A DNA stretch of 19,903 nucleotides from Polaromonas sp. (GCA_028292345.1 JAQGMN010000102.1:1-19903), one strand, 5' to 3'. Shown: positions 7,410 through 15,652, numbered from the stretch's first letter. Translations and numbers: made by a program. Notes: a model not told the origin generated them from the letters alone.

Positions 7410-8195
7410 ATGATGGATTTGGAATTGACCGGCAAGAAAGTACTTATCACGGGGGCATCGCAAGGCATAGGCGAAGGACTGGCCCATGCGTTTGCACAAG
7501 AGGGCTGCGATCTGCATCTGACGGCACGCTCCGCCGACAAGCTGGTGGAGCTGACCCGGGAACTGACGTCGCGGTCTGACGTAAAAGTGACCTTTACCGC
7601 CGTGGACATGACGCTTCACGGCGCGTGCGAACAGATCGTTTCCGAGGCCGGCGACATCGACATTCTCATCAACAACGCCGGCGTGATTCCCAGCGGCACG
7701 CTGTTCGACATTTCGGGCGATAAGTGGCGCGAGGGCTGGGCACTCAAAGGCTTCGGTTATGCCGACATGATGCGCCTGGTCTATCCGGACATGAAACGCC
7801 GTGGCGGCGGCGTCATCCTGAACAACATCGGCAACGGCGGCGAGGTCTGCGACCCCAACTACATCGAGGGTGCAGCTGGCAATGCCTCGATCATGGCCAT
7901 GACACGGGCGCTGGGCGGCACTAGCCTGGACGACAACATCCGGGTCGTCGGCGTCAACCCCGGGCCCGTGGACACCACGCGGATCTACAACATGCTCAAG
8001 AAGTTCGCGGAAAACAGGCTTGGCGACGCAGCGCGCTACGAAGAACTGCTCGAAAAATACCCGCTCGGCCGCCCCGCTAAAGTCCATGAGATCACGGATC
8101 TGTTCCTGTTCCTCGCCTCGTTCCGCTCTGGCTACACCTCCGGCACCGTCTTCACTGTCGACGGCGGCATCGCTTCGCGCCGCGCGGTGGTTTGA
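7410..8195 (+). CDS. SDR family oxidoreductase lacking the catalytic lysine
   Basis: Short-chain dehydrogenase/reductase of 261 residues. The start is ATG 7410 (or ATG 7413), with GGGGAGA 6-9 bases upstream; an in-frame ATG at 7353 lies inside the previous stop region and has no such site. The NAD(P) motif TGASQGIG (14-21) and NNAG (88-91) are intact, as are NPGPVDT and the C-terminal SGYTSGTVFTVDGG. The active site is unusual. Instead of YxxxK it has Y151-I-E-G-A-A-G-N158, and the usual catalytic Ser region reads ILNNIGNGG. I recall the same Y..G.AGN pattern in a known SDR subgroup, so this may be a group trait rather than damage. The substrate is unknown; a role beside the aminotransferase is likely. 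Confidence 0.88.
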   Translation: MMDLELTGKKVLITGASQGIGEGLAHAFAQEGCDLHLTARSADKLVELTRELTSRSDVKVTFTAVDMTLHGACEQIVSEAGDIDILINNAGVIPSGTLFDISGDKWREGWALKGFGYADMMRLVYPDMKRRGGGVILNNIGNGGEVCDPNYIEGAAGNASIMAMTRALGGTSLDDNIRVVGVNPGPVDTTRIYNMLKKFAENRLGDAARYEELLEKYPLGRPAKVHEITDLFLFLASFRSGYTSGTVFTVDGGIASRRAVV

Positions 8196-8249
8196 GACGC
8201 CCGCACCCTGCTCTGGGCTATTTAATTATTTTTCACGCATAGGACAACC

Positions 8250-9383
8250 ATGAAAACCTTCGAGGTCCGTAACCAGTATTTCGACAAGCTGTGCAACACC
8301 CCCGGCCTGATGTGGCTGGGCCAGAACACCAACCACTTTGCCCCGCACGCGTCGGTGCGCGAAGCCGTGATCCAGGCGCTGGACAGCGGCGAATACCATG
8401 CCTACGCCCCGCCCGCCGGCTTCGAGGAGCTGCGGCAACTGATCCGTGAAGACATGGGCGTCCCCGATGCATCCGTGCTCGTGACCGACGGCGCAGTCGA
8501 GGCGTTGTACAACGTCTGCAGCAACATCTGCAAACCCGGCACGACCTTCGTGACGACCAACCCGAGCTGGGCATGGCCGATGCACTTCGCCAGGAAGGCT
8601 GGGGCCGAAATCGTGGAACTGCCGATCTACAACCCGGCCCAAGGCTACAAACTGACGGTCGAGCAGTTGCGCAACGCCGTCGACGAGAACACCCGGGTGA
8701 TTTACCTGGTGGACCCGAACAACCCGCTGGGCACCTGCCACACCGAAGAAGAGATCAAGGCCTTCACGGACATCGCCCGCTCCGTCGGCGCGTACTTCAT
8801 CCACGACGCGACCTACAGCAGCTTCGCTGAAAACTTCACCCCGGCTTACAAGTTCTATCCTGAGAAGGCGATCCAGATCTACAGCTTCTCGAAATGGCTG
8901 GGCCTGGCGGGCATGCGCCTGGGCGCCGTGCTGGCCAGCGGCGAGATCATCGAGATGCTCGCCACCGCGCCGCCGAACAACCTGGGGAGCAACGTGCTGT
9001 CGCAGCGCGCCGCGATCGCCGGCCTGAAGACGAAGGCCGAATGGTTTCCCGAGATCTGGCGCCGCCAGCGCCGTAACCAAGACGTCGTCGCCCAGGCTGC
9101 GTTGAAGATTCCCGGCTTCGCCGTGCCCGTGTACCCATCGCAGGCCAACTTGCTCGTCATCGAAACCATAGACGCCGGCATCCGGCCCGAGGCGCTGGTC
9201 GCGGCATACCAGACGCAAGGAATCATGATCCGCCAGGGCACCTACCACACCAAACAGTTCGGCGACCGCTTCGTCAAGGTCAGTCTGACCGTTCCCGAAG
9301 AGTGGGCTGACCGCTTTTGTGAACTGCTGCCCGAGATGGTCAAACTGGCCCGCACGATCGACGTGCCCGCAAACCTGTTCTGA
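8250..9383 (+). CDS. PLP-dependent class I/II aminotransferase
   Basis: Fold-type I aminotransferase of 377 residues. Key residues are visible: the Schiff-base lysine in YSFSKWLGLAG (K215), the cofactor-binding asparagine in DPNNPLGT (N158), the aspartate that pairs with the pyridine nitrogen in HDATYS (D186, with Y189), and the phosphate-binding arginine in GMRLG (R223). AGGACAACC precedes the ATG. It would move an amino group between an amino acid and a 2-oxo acid or aldehyde. Genes on both sides are co-directional, with 54 bases after the SDR and 11 bases before the hydrolase, placing it in the catabolic operon. The substrate cannot be assigned. Confidence 0.92.
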   Translation: MKTFEVRNQYFDKLCNTPGLMWLGQNTNHFAPHASVREAVIQALDSGEYHAYAPPAGFEELRQLIREDMGVPDASVLVTDGAVEALYNVCSNICKPGTTFVTTNPSWAWPMHFARKAGAEIVELPIYNPAQGYKLTVEQLRNAVDENTRVIYLVDPNNPLGTCHTEEEIKAFTDIARSVGAYFIHDATYSSFAENFTPAYKFYPEKAIQIYSFSKWLGLAGMRLGAVLASGEIIEMLATAPPNNLGSNVLSQRAAIAGLKTKAEWFPEIWRRQRRNQDVVAQAALKIPGFAVPVYPSQANLLVIETIDAGIRPEALVAAYQTQGIMIRQGTYHTKQFGDRFVKVSLTVPEEWADRFCELLPEMVKLARTIDVPANLF

Positions 9384-9394
9384 TCGGACGCGCT

Positions 9395-10276
9395 ATGCCT
9401 TACATCACCACTTCGGACAAGGTCCAGCTCTATTATGAGGAAACCGGTGCCGGCGAGCCCATCGTGTTCGTGCACGAGTTCGGCGGCGACATGCGCAGCT
9501 GGGAGCCGCAGATGCGCTATTTCTCGCGGCGCTACCGCTGCATCGCGTTCAATGCGCGCGGCTACACACCGTCCGATGTGCCAGACGATTTGGAGCTGTA
9601 TTCGCAACGCCGCGCCGCGCTGGACGTGGTCGATGTGCTCGATGGCCTGGACATTCCCAAGGCGCATATCGTCGGTCTGTCGATGGGCGGCTTTGCCACC
9701 GTGCACGTCGGACTCATCGCCCCGGAGCGCGCGCTGTCGCTGGTGGTGGCCGGTGCGGGTTACGGGGCCGAGAAGGCGCACGAAGAATACTTCCGCAACG
9801 TGTCGATGGAAGTAGCTGCCCAGTTCGAGAAGCAGGGCGCGGAGCGGTTCTCCAAGACCTATGCGCTGGCGGCATCCCGGATCGCTTTCCAGCTCAAAGA
9901 CCCGCGCGGCTGGGCGGAGTTCGCGCAAGACCTGTCGCAGCATTCGGCGCTCGGCGCCGCGATGACCATGCGTGGCGTGCAGGCGCGCAGACCGTCCCTG
10001 TACGACCTCGAAGACGAACTGAAATCGATGACGGTGCCTACCCTGATCGTCGTCGGGGATGAGGACGACCACTGCTTGCAACCCGGCATCTTCATGAAGC
10101 GCGTTATTCCTGCATCTGGCCTGGCCGTGCTGCCAAAGGCCGGCCACACGCTGAACCTTGAAGATCCTGCTTTGTTCAACCAAGTGGTGGCGGATTTCCT
10201 TGCCACGGTCGCGCAACAGCGCTGGTTGCCCCGCGATCCCCGGGCCCAAGCCTCACAGATCATGAAGACTTCATGA
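9395..10276 (+). CDS. Alpha/beta hydrolase
   Basis: Alpha/beta-hydrolase fold protein of 293 residues. The nucleophile elbow is GLSMGG with Ser96, the acid is probably Asp224 in VGDEDDH, and the general base is His251 in KAGHTLNLEDP. The oxyanion loop region reads VHEFGGD (26-32) rather than the common HGxxxS, a variant also seen in some 3-oxoadipate enol-lactonase-like enzymes. There is no signal peptide, so it is cytoplasmic. Enzymes of this type hydrolyse enol-lactones, esters or enamine/amide intermediates in catabolic routes; RutD and the acetamidomethylene-succinate hydrolase of vitamin B6 breakdown are examples. It overlaps the next gene by ATGA, which suggests coupled expression with the amidohydrolase. 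Confidence 0.9.
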   Translation: MPYITTSDKVQLYYEETGAGEPIVFVHEFGGDMRSWEPQMRYFSRRYRCIAFNARGYTPSDVPDDLELYSQRRAALDVVDVLDGLDIPKAHIVGLSMGGFATVHVGLIAPERALSLVVAGAGYGAEKAHEEYFRNVSMEVAAQFEKQGAERFSKTYALAASRIAFQLKDPRGWAEFAQDLSQHSALGAAMTMRGVQARRPSLYDLEDELKSMTVPTLIVVGDEDDHCLQPGIFMKRVIPASGLAVLPKAGHTLNLEDPALFNQVVADFLATVAQQRWLPRDPRAQASQIMKTS

Positions 10277-11517
10277 GCGCACCGATCTCGTCCTACGTCT
10301 CGCAGGAGCGGCTGTGGCATCGGCATGAACAGCTCGCTCTCATCGGCGCAACAGCCACAGGCGGAGTCAACCGCCAAGCCCTGTCGCCCGAGGATGTCGC
10401 CGCCTGCCTGCAACTGGTCGAATGGGGTCAGGCGCTCGGCATGCAGGCATCTCGCGATGCAGCAGGCAATGTCTTTCTTACCCTGCCAGGCAGCGACGCC
10501 GACGCGGCGCCGGTCCTGACAGGTTCACACCTAGACTCGCAACCGACGGGCGGCAAATACGACGGTGTTTACGGCGTGCTGGCGGCTCTGGAGGCTTGCG
10601 AGGCTATACGGGCGGCCGGATTGACGCCACGCCGCCGCATTGAGGTGGTGGCCTGGATGAATGAAGAAGGTTCGCGCTTCGCGCCGGGCATGATGGGCTC
10701 GGCGGTGTTTGCCGGCGTGCGTCGACTGGCCGACATTGAAGCGGTTCAGGACGCGCAAGGCGTGCGCGTCGGCAGTGCGCTGCGTGAGGCCGCAGAGGCG
10801 CTCTCGGCTATTCCCCTGCGTCCGTTGGGCAGGGACGTGTTCGGCTACGTGGAGGCGCATATCGAGCAAGGACCGCTACTAGAACGACTGGGCAAGACCA
10901 TCGGCGTGGTCACAGGCATTCAGGGTAAGCGAACCTTCCAGGTTCAGGTGCAGGGCGAGGCGGCCCATGCCGGCACTTCGACGCGCGCCGAACGGCGCGA
11001 CGCATTGATGGCGGCCGTGGCCATGGTTGGCGCCTTGAACGTGCGGATGCACGACGAACTGGATGTGCTGAAGTTCACCATCGGCCGTTTCAGTGTCGTG
11101 CCGAACGCGCCCTCGGTCGTGCCCAGCGGCGTCATGTTCTCGATCGACCTGCGGCACCCGGAGTCGGCCGTGTTGCTCGAACTGGGCGATGCGATCGAGG
11201 CCATCTGCAAGGCAAATGCCGGACCCTGCGATGTGAGCGTCAAAGAGCTGTCGAAGGCGATGTCGCTGGAGTTTCCAGCCGACATGCGCAAGCGAATTCG
11301 CGACTCCTCGAACGCCCTCGGCATCAGCCATATGGACATTCTCTCCACGGCCGGCCACGACGCCCGATATGTTCACGAGGTCTGTCCGTCGGCGATGGTT
11401 TTTATACCATGCCATAAAGGCATCACGCACAACGAGGAAGAATCCATCACGGCTCAGGACGCCGCTGCCGGGGCAAAGGTGCTGACCGAGGTTTTGGTGG
11501 GGCTTGCGCTTTCGTAG
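10273..11517 (+). CDS. M20-family Zn-dependent amidohydrolase (N-carbamoyl-L-amino-acid hydrolase/allantoate amidohydrolase-like)
   Basis: Binuclear metal amidohydrolase of 414 residues, the family's usual length. Metal ligands are recognisable: His86 in TGSHLDS, the bridging Asp97 in KYDGVYG, Glu131/Glu132 in MNEEGSRF, His196 in EAHIEQGP and His386 in KGITHNEEE. The dimerisation/lid segment with AAHAGTSTRAERRDAL is typical. Relatives cleave N-carbamoyl amino acids, beta-ureidopropionate or allantoate, releasing ammonia and carbon dioxide or urea-derived products. The C-terminal CHKGITHN differs somewhat from the common SRGGISHSP, so substrate preference may differ. It starts in the stop of the alpha/beta hydrolase gene and closes the operon. 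Confidence 0.92.
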   Translation: MSAPISSYVSQERLWHRHEQLALIGATATGGVNRQALSPEDVAACLQLVEWGQALGMQASRDAAGNVFLTLPGSDADAAPVLTGSHLDSQPTGGKYDGVYGVLAALEACEAIRAAGLTPRRRIEVVAWMNEEGSRFAPGMMGSAVFAGVRRLADIEAVQDAQGVRVGSALREAAEALSAIPLRPLGRDVFGYVEAHIEQGPLLERLGKTIGVVTGIQGKRTFQVQVQGEAAHAGTSTRAERRDALMAAVAMVGALNVRMHDELDVLKFTIGRFSVVPNAPSVVPSGVMFSIDLRHPESAVLLELGDAIEAICKANAGPCDVSVKELSKAMSLEFPADMRKRIRDSSNALGISHMDILSTAGHDARYVHEVCPSAMVFIPCHKGITHNEEESITAQDAAAGAKVLTEVLVGLALS

Positions 11518-11758
11518 GCAACTGTGTAGTTGCACAGCACATTGACACGAAGCGATCAGGTATCGGACAGCTTTTAACTAGAGGAGTCATTCAGTTCAGC
11601 TTCTGTGCATTCACGCAAGTGGGAGATTAATGAGTCGCCGCTGAAAAAATACGCCAGCCCTTGATTTGACTGGCAAATTTACGGATTGGTGACGGCTGGA
11701 TTTGCAAGAAAATGAATGCCATCCATTTGATTTCTTGAAAATTCCGACGAGGTTTTTC
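11518..11758. other. Intergenic region after the catabolic operon
   Basis: A small hairpin directly follows the amidohydrolase stop: GCAACT (11518-11523), loop GTGT, AGTTGC (11528-11533). It has no T tract, so it is at best a weak or Rho-aided terminator. The rest, up to the decayed transposase start, is less G+C-rich and may include the outer end of that IS. No open reading frame with family features was seen. Confidence 0.35.
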
Positions 11759-11970
11759 ATGGGACCCAGAACCCCTGCAGCGCAAAAGGATGAGCTTCCC
11801 CGCTCAGGCCTGGACGAGCAACTCAAGATGAGCCATCCGCTGATCAAGCTTTCCCAACTGATGAACTGGAAGGAAATCGAACGCAGTTTTGGCGCGCACT
11901 TCGCTTCTGTGAACGGCGGAGTAAAAGGGAGCCAGGACCGGCACTCGCGGCGCCGACTCGCCTAGCTCCA
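11759..11970 (+). pseudogene. IS5-family transposase, N-terminal remnant
   Basis: From ATG 11759 the frame gives PAAQKDELPRSGLDEQL, then MSHPLIKLSQLMNWKEIE and RSFGAHFAS, the conserved N-terminal DUF772-type region of IS5-family transposases. The expected GRPALPTRL that follows is broken. GPALAAPTRLAPL is found in a different frame at about 11936-11970, after an A-rich insertion-like tract (GGAGTAAAAGGGAG), and the original frame stops at 11963-11965. The rest of the transposase, including the DDE core, is missing. This element marks the boundary between the carbamoylase module and the TPP-enzyme module. Confidence 0.75.
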
Positions 11971-12045
11971 CTGCGTTAGTGCGACAGAGCCACGAGCGGG
12001 ACTACCAGTGCCGATGCAGCCCATGACGGCTGCGTTAAGAGACAT

Positions 12046-13605
12046 TCAATCCGGGAGCACCGCCTCGATGAGGAAGGGCCCGTCATGCGCGAGGCCCTGA
12101 CGAAAGGCGTCGAGGAACGCTGCAGGCGTGCTTGCCCGTGCGGATGCGACGCCTAGCGAGCTTGCAAGTTCGGCCCACTGGATGTCGGGCGACCCGATGC
12201 TCAGCATCGACTGGGCATTGCGGCCGAGGCGTTCAACGCCTACGTTGGTCATCTCATGGTGCAAAATCGCGTAGCGCCGGTTTGAGAAGATGACCGTGAG
12301 GCATTGAAGCTTTTCGCGCGCCTGCGTCCACAGCGCCTGTACGGTGTACATCGCGCTGCCGTCCGCCTGAAGCGACACCACCTGACGCTGCGGGCACGCG
12401 ACGGCCGCACCGACAGCCAACGGCATTCCGATGCCGATGGCGCCCCCCGTGAGTTGCAGGTAGTCGTGCGCGGCCGAGCCGTGGCTGTGCCCGAAGAAGG
12501 TGCGTCCCTGGGTAACGGACTCGTCGGTGACGATGGCGTCTTCGGGCAACAATGCGGCTATGGCGCGGCACAGCGTGTCGGCGTCAAGGGGCTGCGACGT
12601 GGCGGCAGGCACTGGTACCTTGGACGTTGCCGCTATTTCCTGGACATCGGACACGCCTAGCGCAACCATCAAGCGCAGCAGGGCGGAATCGATATCCATG
12701 TGTGGCGACGCCAGTTCGCACACGGCGCACGCTTCAGGCGCCAGCCGGCTGGGCTTGCCAGGATAGGCAAAAAAAGCGACCGGATCGCGCGAGCCCACGA
12801 GCACGAGATGGTCAACGTCCTCGAGCCGCTGCAAGGCAGCGTCCACCGCATAAGGCAGCTTGTCAGTGCGCGGCGCGCCTCGGCCCCGCTGCATGCGGGC
12901 GTTTGATGTTTCCGCAAGCACCTGGGCACCGGTGGCTTGGGCAATCAAGTGGGCGCGGCGCAGGGCGTCGCCGCGCAAGGCTGCACCGCCCAGAAGCAGC
13001 AACGCGTGGCCGGCACGCAAGGCCTGCGCGGCCCGCGCAATCGCGGCATCGTCCACTTGTGCCGCAGCCGGTGCTTGTCGCACCGCCGGCTGTGCGTCTT
13101 TCCCCATTTCACCCCAAGCCACGTCGGCCGGAAGGATCAATGTGCTCACCTGTCCCGGGGGCTGCAGCGCAGTCGCTATGCCGTCGAGGATCGAAGGCAC
13201 AAGCCCCTCGGCCGAGGCGATCGTATGCACCTGCGCCGATACCGCGGAGGCAATAGCGTGGATGTCGCTGGTCAACGGCGCATCAAAGGCTAGGTGGTGA
13301 CGGGCATGGTCGCCGACGATGTTCACTATCGGGCTGCGCGCACGCTGCGCGTTGTGCAAATTGGCCACGCCGTTGCCCAGGCCGGAGCCCAGGTGCAGCA
13401 GCGTCGCTGCCGGCTTGCCGGCCATACGGGCATAGCCGTCAGCAGCGCCGGTCACCACCCCTTCATAGAGGCCGAGGATGCAGCGCATGCGCGGCTGCTG
13501 GTCCAGCGCCGCCACGAAGTGCATTTCAGAAGTCCCTGGGTTGGCGAAGCACACATCGATGCCATTGGCCAGCAGGGTTTCGCATAGTAGTTGTGCACCG
13601 TTCAT
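12046..13605 (-). CDS. Acetolactate synthase-like thiamine pyrophosphate-dependent enzyme
   Basis: TPP enzyme of 519 residues. The start chosen is ATG 13605 (MNGAQLLCETLL), with AAGGAA about 10 bases upstream; an upstream ATG at 13662 lacks a good site. The N-terminal PYR domain has ANPGTSEMHF and the activating glutamate in GLYEGVVTGAADGYAR (E48). The central domain has LVGSRDPVAFFAYPGKPS. The C-terminal PP domain has QADGSAMYTVQALWTQA followed by FSNRRY, where the usual GDG is ADG. The nearest relatives I recall are annotated as acetolactate synthase large subunit-like or benzoylformate decarboxylase-like proteins of unknown substrate. It lies downstream of the IclR gene on the same strand, with 109 bases between them. 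It probably decarboxylates a 2-oxo acid; true acetolactate synthase activity is unlikely without a regulatory subunit. Confidence 0.85.
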   Translation of the reverse strand: MNGAQLLCETLLANGIDVCFANPGTSEMHFVAALDQQPRMRCILGLYEGVVTGAADGYARMAGKPAATLLHLGSGLGNGVANLHNAQRARSPIVNIVGDHARHHLAFDAPLTSDIHAIASAVSAQVHTIASAEGLVPSILDGIATALQPPGQVSTLILPADVAWGEMGKDAQPAVRQAPAAAQVDDAAIARAAQALRAGHALLLLGGAALRGDALRRAHLIAQATGAQVLAETSNARMQRGRGAPRTDKLPYAVDAALQRLEDVDHLVLVGSRDPVAFFAYPGKPSRLAPEACAVCELASPHMDIDSALLRLMVALGVSDVQEIAATSKVPVPAATSQPLDADTLCRAIAALLPEDAIVTDESVTQGRTFFGHSHGSAAHDYLQLTGGAIGIGMPLAVGAAVACPQRQVVSLQADGSAMYTVQALWTQAREKLQCLTVIFSNRRYAILHHEMTNVGVERLGRNAQSMLSIGSPDIQWAELASSLGVASARASTPAAFLDAFRQGLAHDGPFLIEAVLPD

Positions 13606-13714
13606 CGCTTGGTTTCCTTGTTTGTGTGTGCCTTGCCGTCCAGGCTCGGCGCTGTCATTCATCGTCGGGCGGGGGCCGACATCGGACGTCGTCAGATCTG
13701 CGTTCGGGCTTTAT

Positions 13715-14470
13715 TTAACCTTGCCCGATCGCGCGTGCCGCGCGCATGGCCAGCGGCGCCAGTTCCTGCGTAGCTCGCTCGAGCGACCAGCGCGGCTTGG
13801 GCACCGACAGGTTGACTGCGGCCACCGGACGGCGCGCGCTGTCGAGCACTGCTGCCGCAACGTTCACGTCGCCCGAGAAAAACTCTTCGTCTGCATAGGC
13901 GAAGCCTGCGCCGCGCGCTTCGTTCACCAGCGCGACGAGTCGCTCGCGGTGCACGGTGGTCTGCGGCGTGTGCTGCTCCAAAACCATGGCCATGACACGC
14001 GCCTCGGCGTCCTCGGGCGCCAATGCGGCCAGCACAGCGCGGCCCGAGGCACTAGAGGCCATCGGGATGCGCGTACCGATCGGCATGTAAACAGGGATAT
14101 GGCGAAACGAATGGATCCGCATTACGAACACCATGTCGTCGCCATCTGGAACTGAGAAATTGACGCTCTCCCCGCACTCCTGGTTCAGCCCATGCAAGAT
14201 GGCGTACGCCCCCTGCAGCAGCGGCTCCTTAGCCAGGTAACCAAAGCCCAAGGTCACGGCACGTGGAGTCAGCCGATAGCCTTTGAGGGTCGGGTCCCGC
14301 GTGACGTAGCCCATCTGCTCGAGCGTGTAGACCATGCGCTGCGCCGAACTCTTGGTAATTTCCACCGCAACGGCGATCTCGGGCAGGGTCATCGCGCGCT
14401 GTCCCTGAAAGGCCTCCAGGACCTGCAGCCCTTTGTGCAGCGACTGCACGTATAGCGATGAGACGTTCAC
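13715..14470 (-). CDS. IclR-family transcriptional regulator
   Basis: Regulator of 251 residues. It starts at GTG 14470, supported by AAGGAA five bases upstream. The N-terminal winged helix-turn-helix covers about residues 6-65 (SLHKGLQVLEAF, then LPEIAVAVEITKSSAQRMVYTLEQMGYV). The C-terminal ligand-binding domain includes GTRIPMASSASGRAVLAAL and GFAYADEEFFSGDVNVAAAV, both diagnostic of IclR proteins. It is divergent from the dipeptidase gene and upstream of the TPP-enzyme gene. It probably controls one or both directions through the palindromes at 14540-14573, and it may repress its own gene. Confidence 0.93.
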   Translation of the reverse strand: MNVSSLYVQSLHKGLQVLEAFQGQRAMTLPEIAVAVEITKSSAQRMVYTLEQMGYVTRDPTLKGYRLTPRAVTLGFGYLAKEPLLQGAYAILHGLNQECGESVNFSVPDGDDMVFVMRIHSFRHIPVYMPIGTRIPMASSASGRAVLAALAPEDAEARVMAMVLEQHTPQTTVHRERLVALVNEARGAGFAYADEEFFSGDVNVAAAVLDSARRPVAAVNLSVPKPRWSLERATQELAPLAMRAARAIGQG

Positions 14471-14500
14471 GAAGATTCCTTATTCAAGCGGCTGCGCATG

Positions 14501-14529
14501 TTGACAACCAATTCTAGAACTCGTTTAAT
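14501..14529 (+). promoter_or_regulatory. Sigma-70 promoter for the dipeptidase operon
   Basis: TTGACA (14501-14506), a 17-base spacer and TTTAAT (14524-14529) give a full -35 and a five-of-six -10 match. Transcription would start near 14536, about 60 bases before the dipeptidase ATG. The region is markedly A+T-rich compared with its surroundings. No equally clear promoter was found for the divergent IclR gene. Confidence 0.6.
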
Positions 14530-14539
14530 GTAATATCTT

Positions 14540-14573
14540 ATCGCTAAACGATTAAAGTAAATCGCTATTCGAT
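14540..14573. promoter_or_regulatory. Tandem 13-bp palindromes, candidate IclR operators
   Basis: ATCGCTAAACGAT (14540-14552) and ATCGCTATTCGAT (14561-14573) share identical ATCG/CGAT arms and the left half of the centre. Their centres are 21 bp apart, which puts both on the same face of the helix, as expected for a dimer-of-dimers regulator such as IclR proteins. They lie immediately downstream of the predicted start of transcription, a position suited to repression. An extra CGTTTA (14522-14527), inverted relative to TAAACG (14545-14550), lies in the promoter. Confidence 0.55.
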
Positions 14574-14595
14574 ATATATTTACTTGGACGCCACC

Positions 14596-15615
14596 ATGAA
14601 CTCAAATTTGAAAATGGACTACAGCGCAGCCACCGTGATTGACGGCCTAGTGTTCTTCAGCGACGGCAGCAACCGTGACATGCTGGCCGGCGGTGTGACC
14701 GCGATGAATCTCACCGTTACGGAAATGGCGGCAGGGTTCGAGGATGCGGTGCAGGATCTGGTGCGCTGGCGGCGCTACTGCCGCACCACGCCAGGCTGGA
14801 CTCTCATCGAAACCTCAGATGACATAGACCGCGCCAAGAAGGAAGGCTCGCTTGGCCTGATCATGGGGTGGCAGAACGCCAAGCCCATCGGCGACCAACT
14901 CGAACGCATCGAACTCTTTCGCGATCTCGGCTTGCGCATCGTCCAGTTGACCTACAACGAGGCCAATTTGCTGGGAGATGGTTGCCTTGAGGCTCGCAAC
15001 GGTGGGCTGAGCACCCTGGGAATCAAGGCCGTGCAGGAAATGAACCGTGTGGGTCTGGCCATCGACGTGAGTCACTGTGCCGAGCAGACTTGCCTGGACA
15101 CGTGCCAGCAATCCACGCGCCCGGTTCTGCTCACGCATGCCAATGCCAACGCAGTCGTGCGTAGACCGCGCAACAAGAGCGATGAGGTGATCCAGGCGGT
15201 CGCGCGCACAGGCGGCGTTATCGGCTGCAGCATCCACGGTTACCTGAACTGGGGCGGCGATCCTAACGAGCAGTCCAGCCTGAAGAACTTCGTGGCCAAC
15301 GTTCGCCACATCGGCAACCTGGCGGGATACGAACACGTGGGCATTGGCTCCGATTTTCCATCGGTTGACAACTACGACGCCGTGACGCACGTCATGGTCA
15401 TGTCGCGCACGAAGTACCCCGGTTCGGGCGGCGACCTGGCACGCGCCTTCGGCGATGTCATGCAAGCGCGCTATCCCAAAGAGACGCCCACCCCGGCCCA
15501 GTTCCCCGTGCTCGCCCAGGCGCTGGAAGACGGCGGTCTCACGCATGAACAGGTGATGGGCGTGCTGGGTCGCAACTTTCATCGCGTGCTCAAGGAATGT
15601 TGGAAACCCGCCTGA
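14596..15615 (+). CDS. M19 membrane dipeptidase-like protein with altered metal site
   Basis: Protein of 339 residues from ATG 14596; an in-frame TTG at 14584 is less likely. The TIM-barrel metal-dependent hydrolase fold of the renal dipeptidase family is indicated by IDVSHC (H160), LLTHANANAV (H181), RPRNKSDEVIQAVARTGG and VGIGSDFPS. The N-terminal HxD metal pair of the family is absent: the equivalent place reads VIDGLVFFSDG. The bridging glutamate is replaced by glutamine in GWQNAKP (Q93). I recall a bacterial M19 subgroup with the same changes, so it may use one metal or act on a different bond. There is no signal peptide. It heads the module with the Bug receptor and FAD oxidoreductase. 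Confidence 0.82.
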   Translation: MNSNLKMDYSAATVIDGLVFFSDGSNRDMLAGGVTAMNLTVTEMAAGFEDAVQDLVRWRRYCRTTPGWTLIETSDDIDRAKKEGSLGLIMGWQNAKPIGDQLERIELFRDLGLRIVQLTYNEANLLGDGCLEARNGGLSTLGIKAVQEMNRVGLAIDVSHCAEQTCLDTCQQSTRPVLLTHANANAVVRRPRNKSDEVIQAVARTGGVIGCSIHGYLNWGGDPNEQSSLKNFVANVRHIGNLAGYEHVGIGSDFPSVDNYDAVTHVMVMSRTKYPGSGGDLARAFGDVMQARYPKETPTPAQFPVLAQALEDGGLTHEQVMGVLGRNFHRVLKECWKPA

Positions 15616-15652
15616 CACCGTGCCCGATTCACCGACCCAACCTAAGCCCACC

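Noticed and set aside
8226..9248. 340-residue antisense frame over the aminotransferase gene
   Set aside because: The + strand frame carries the complete set of PLP-binding residues; the antisense frame has none and no plausible start.
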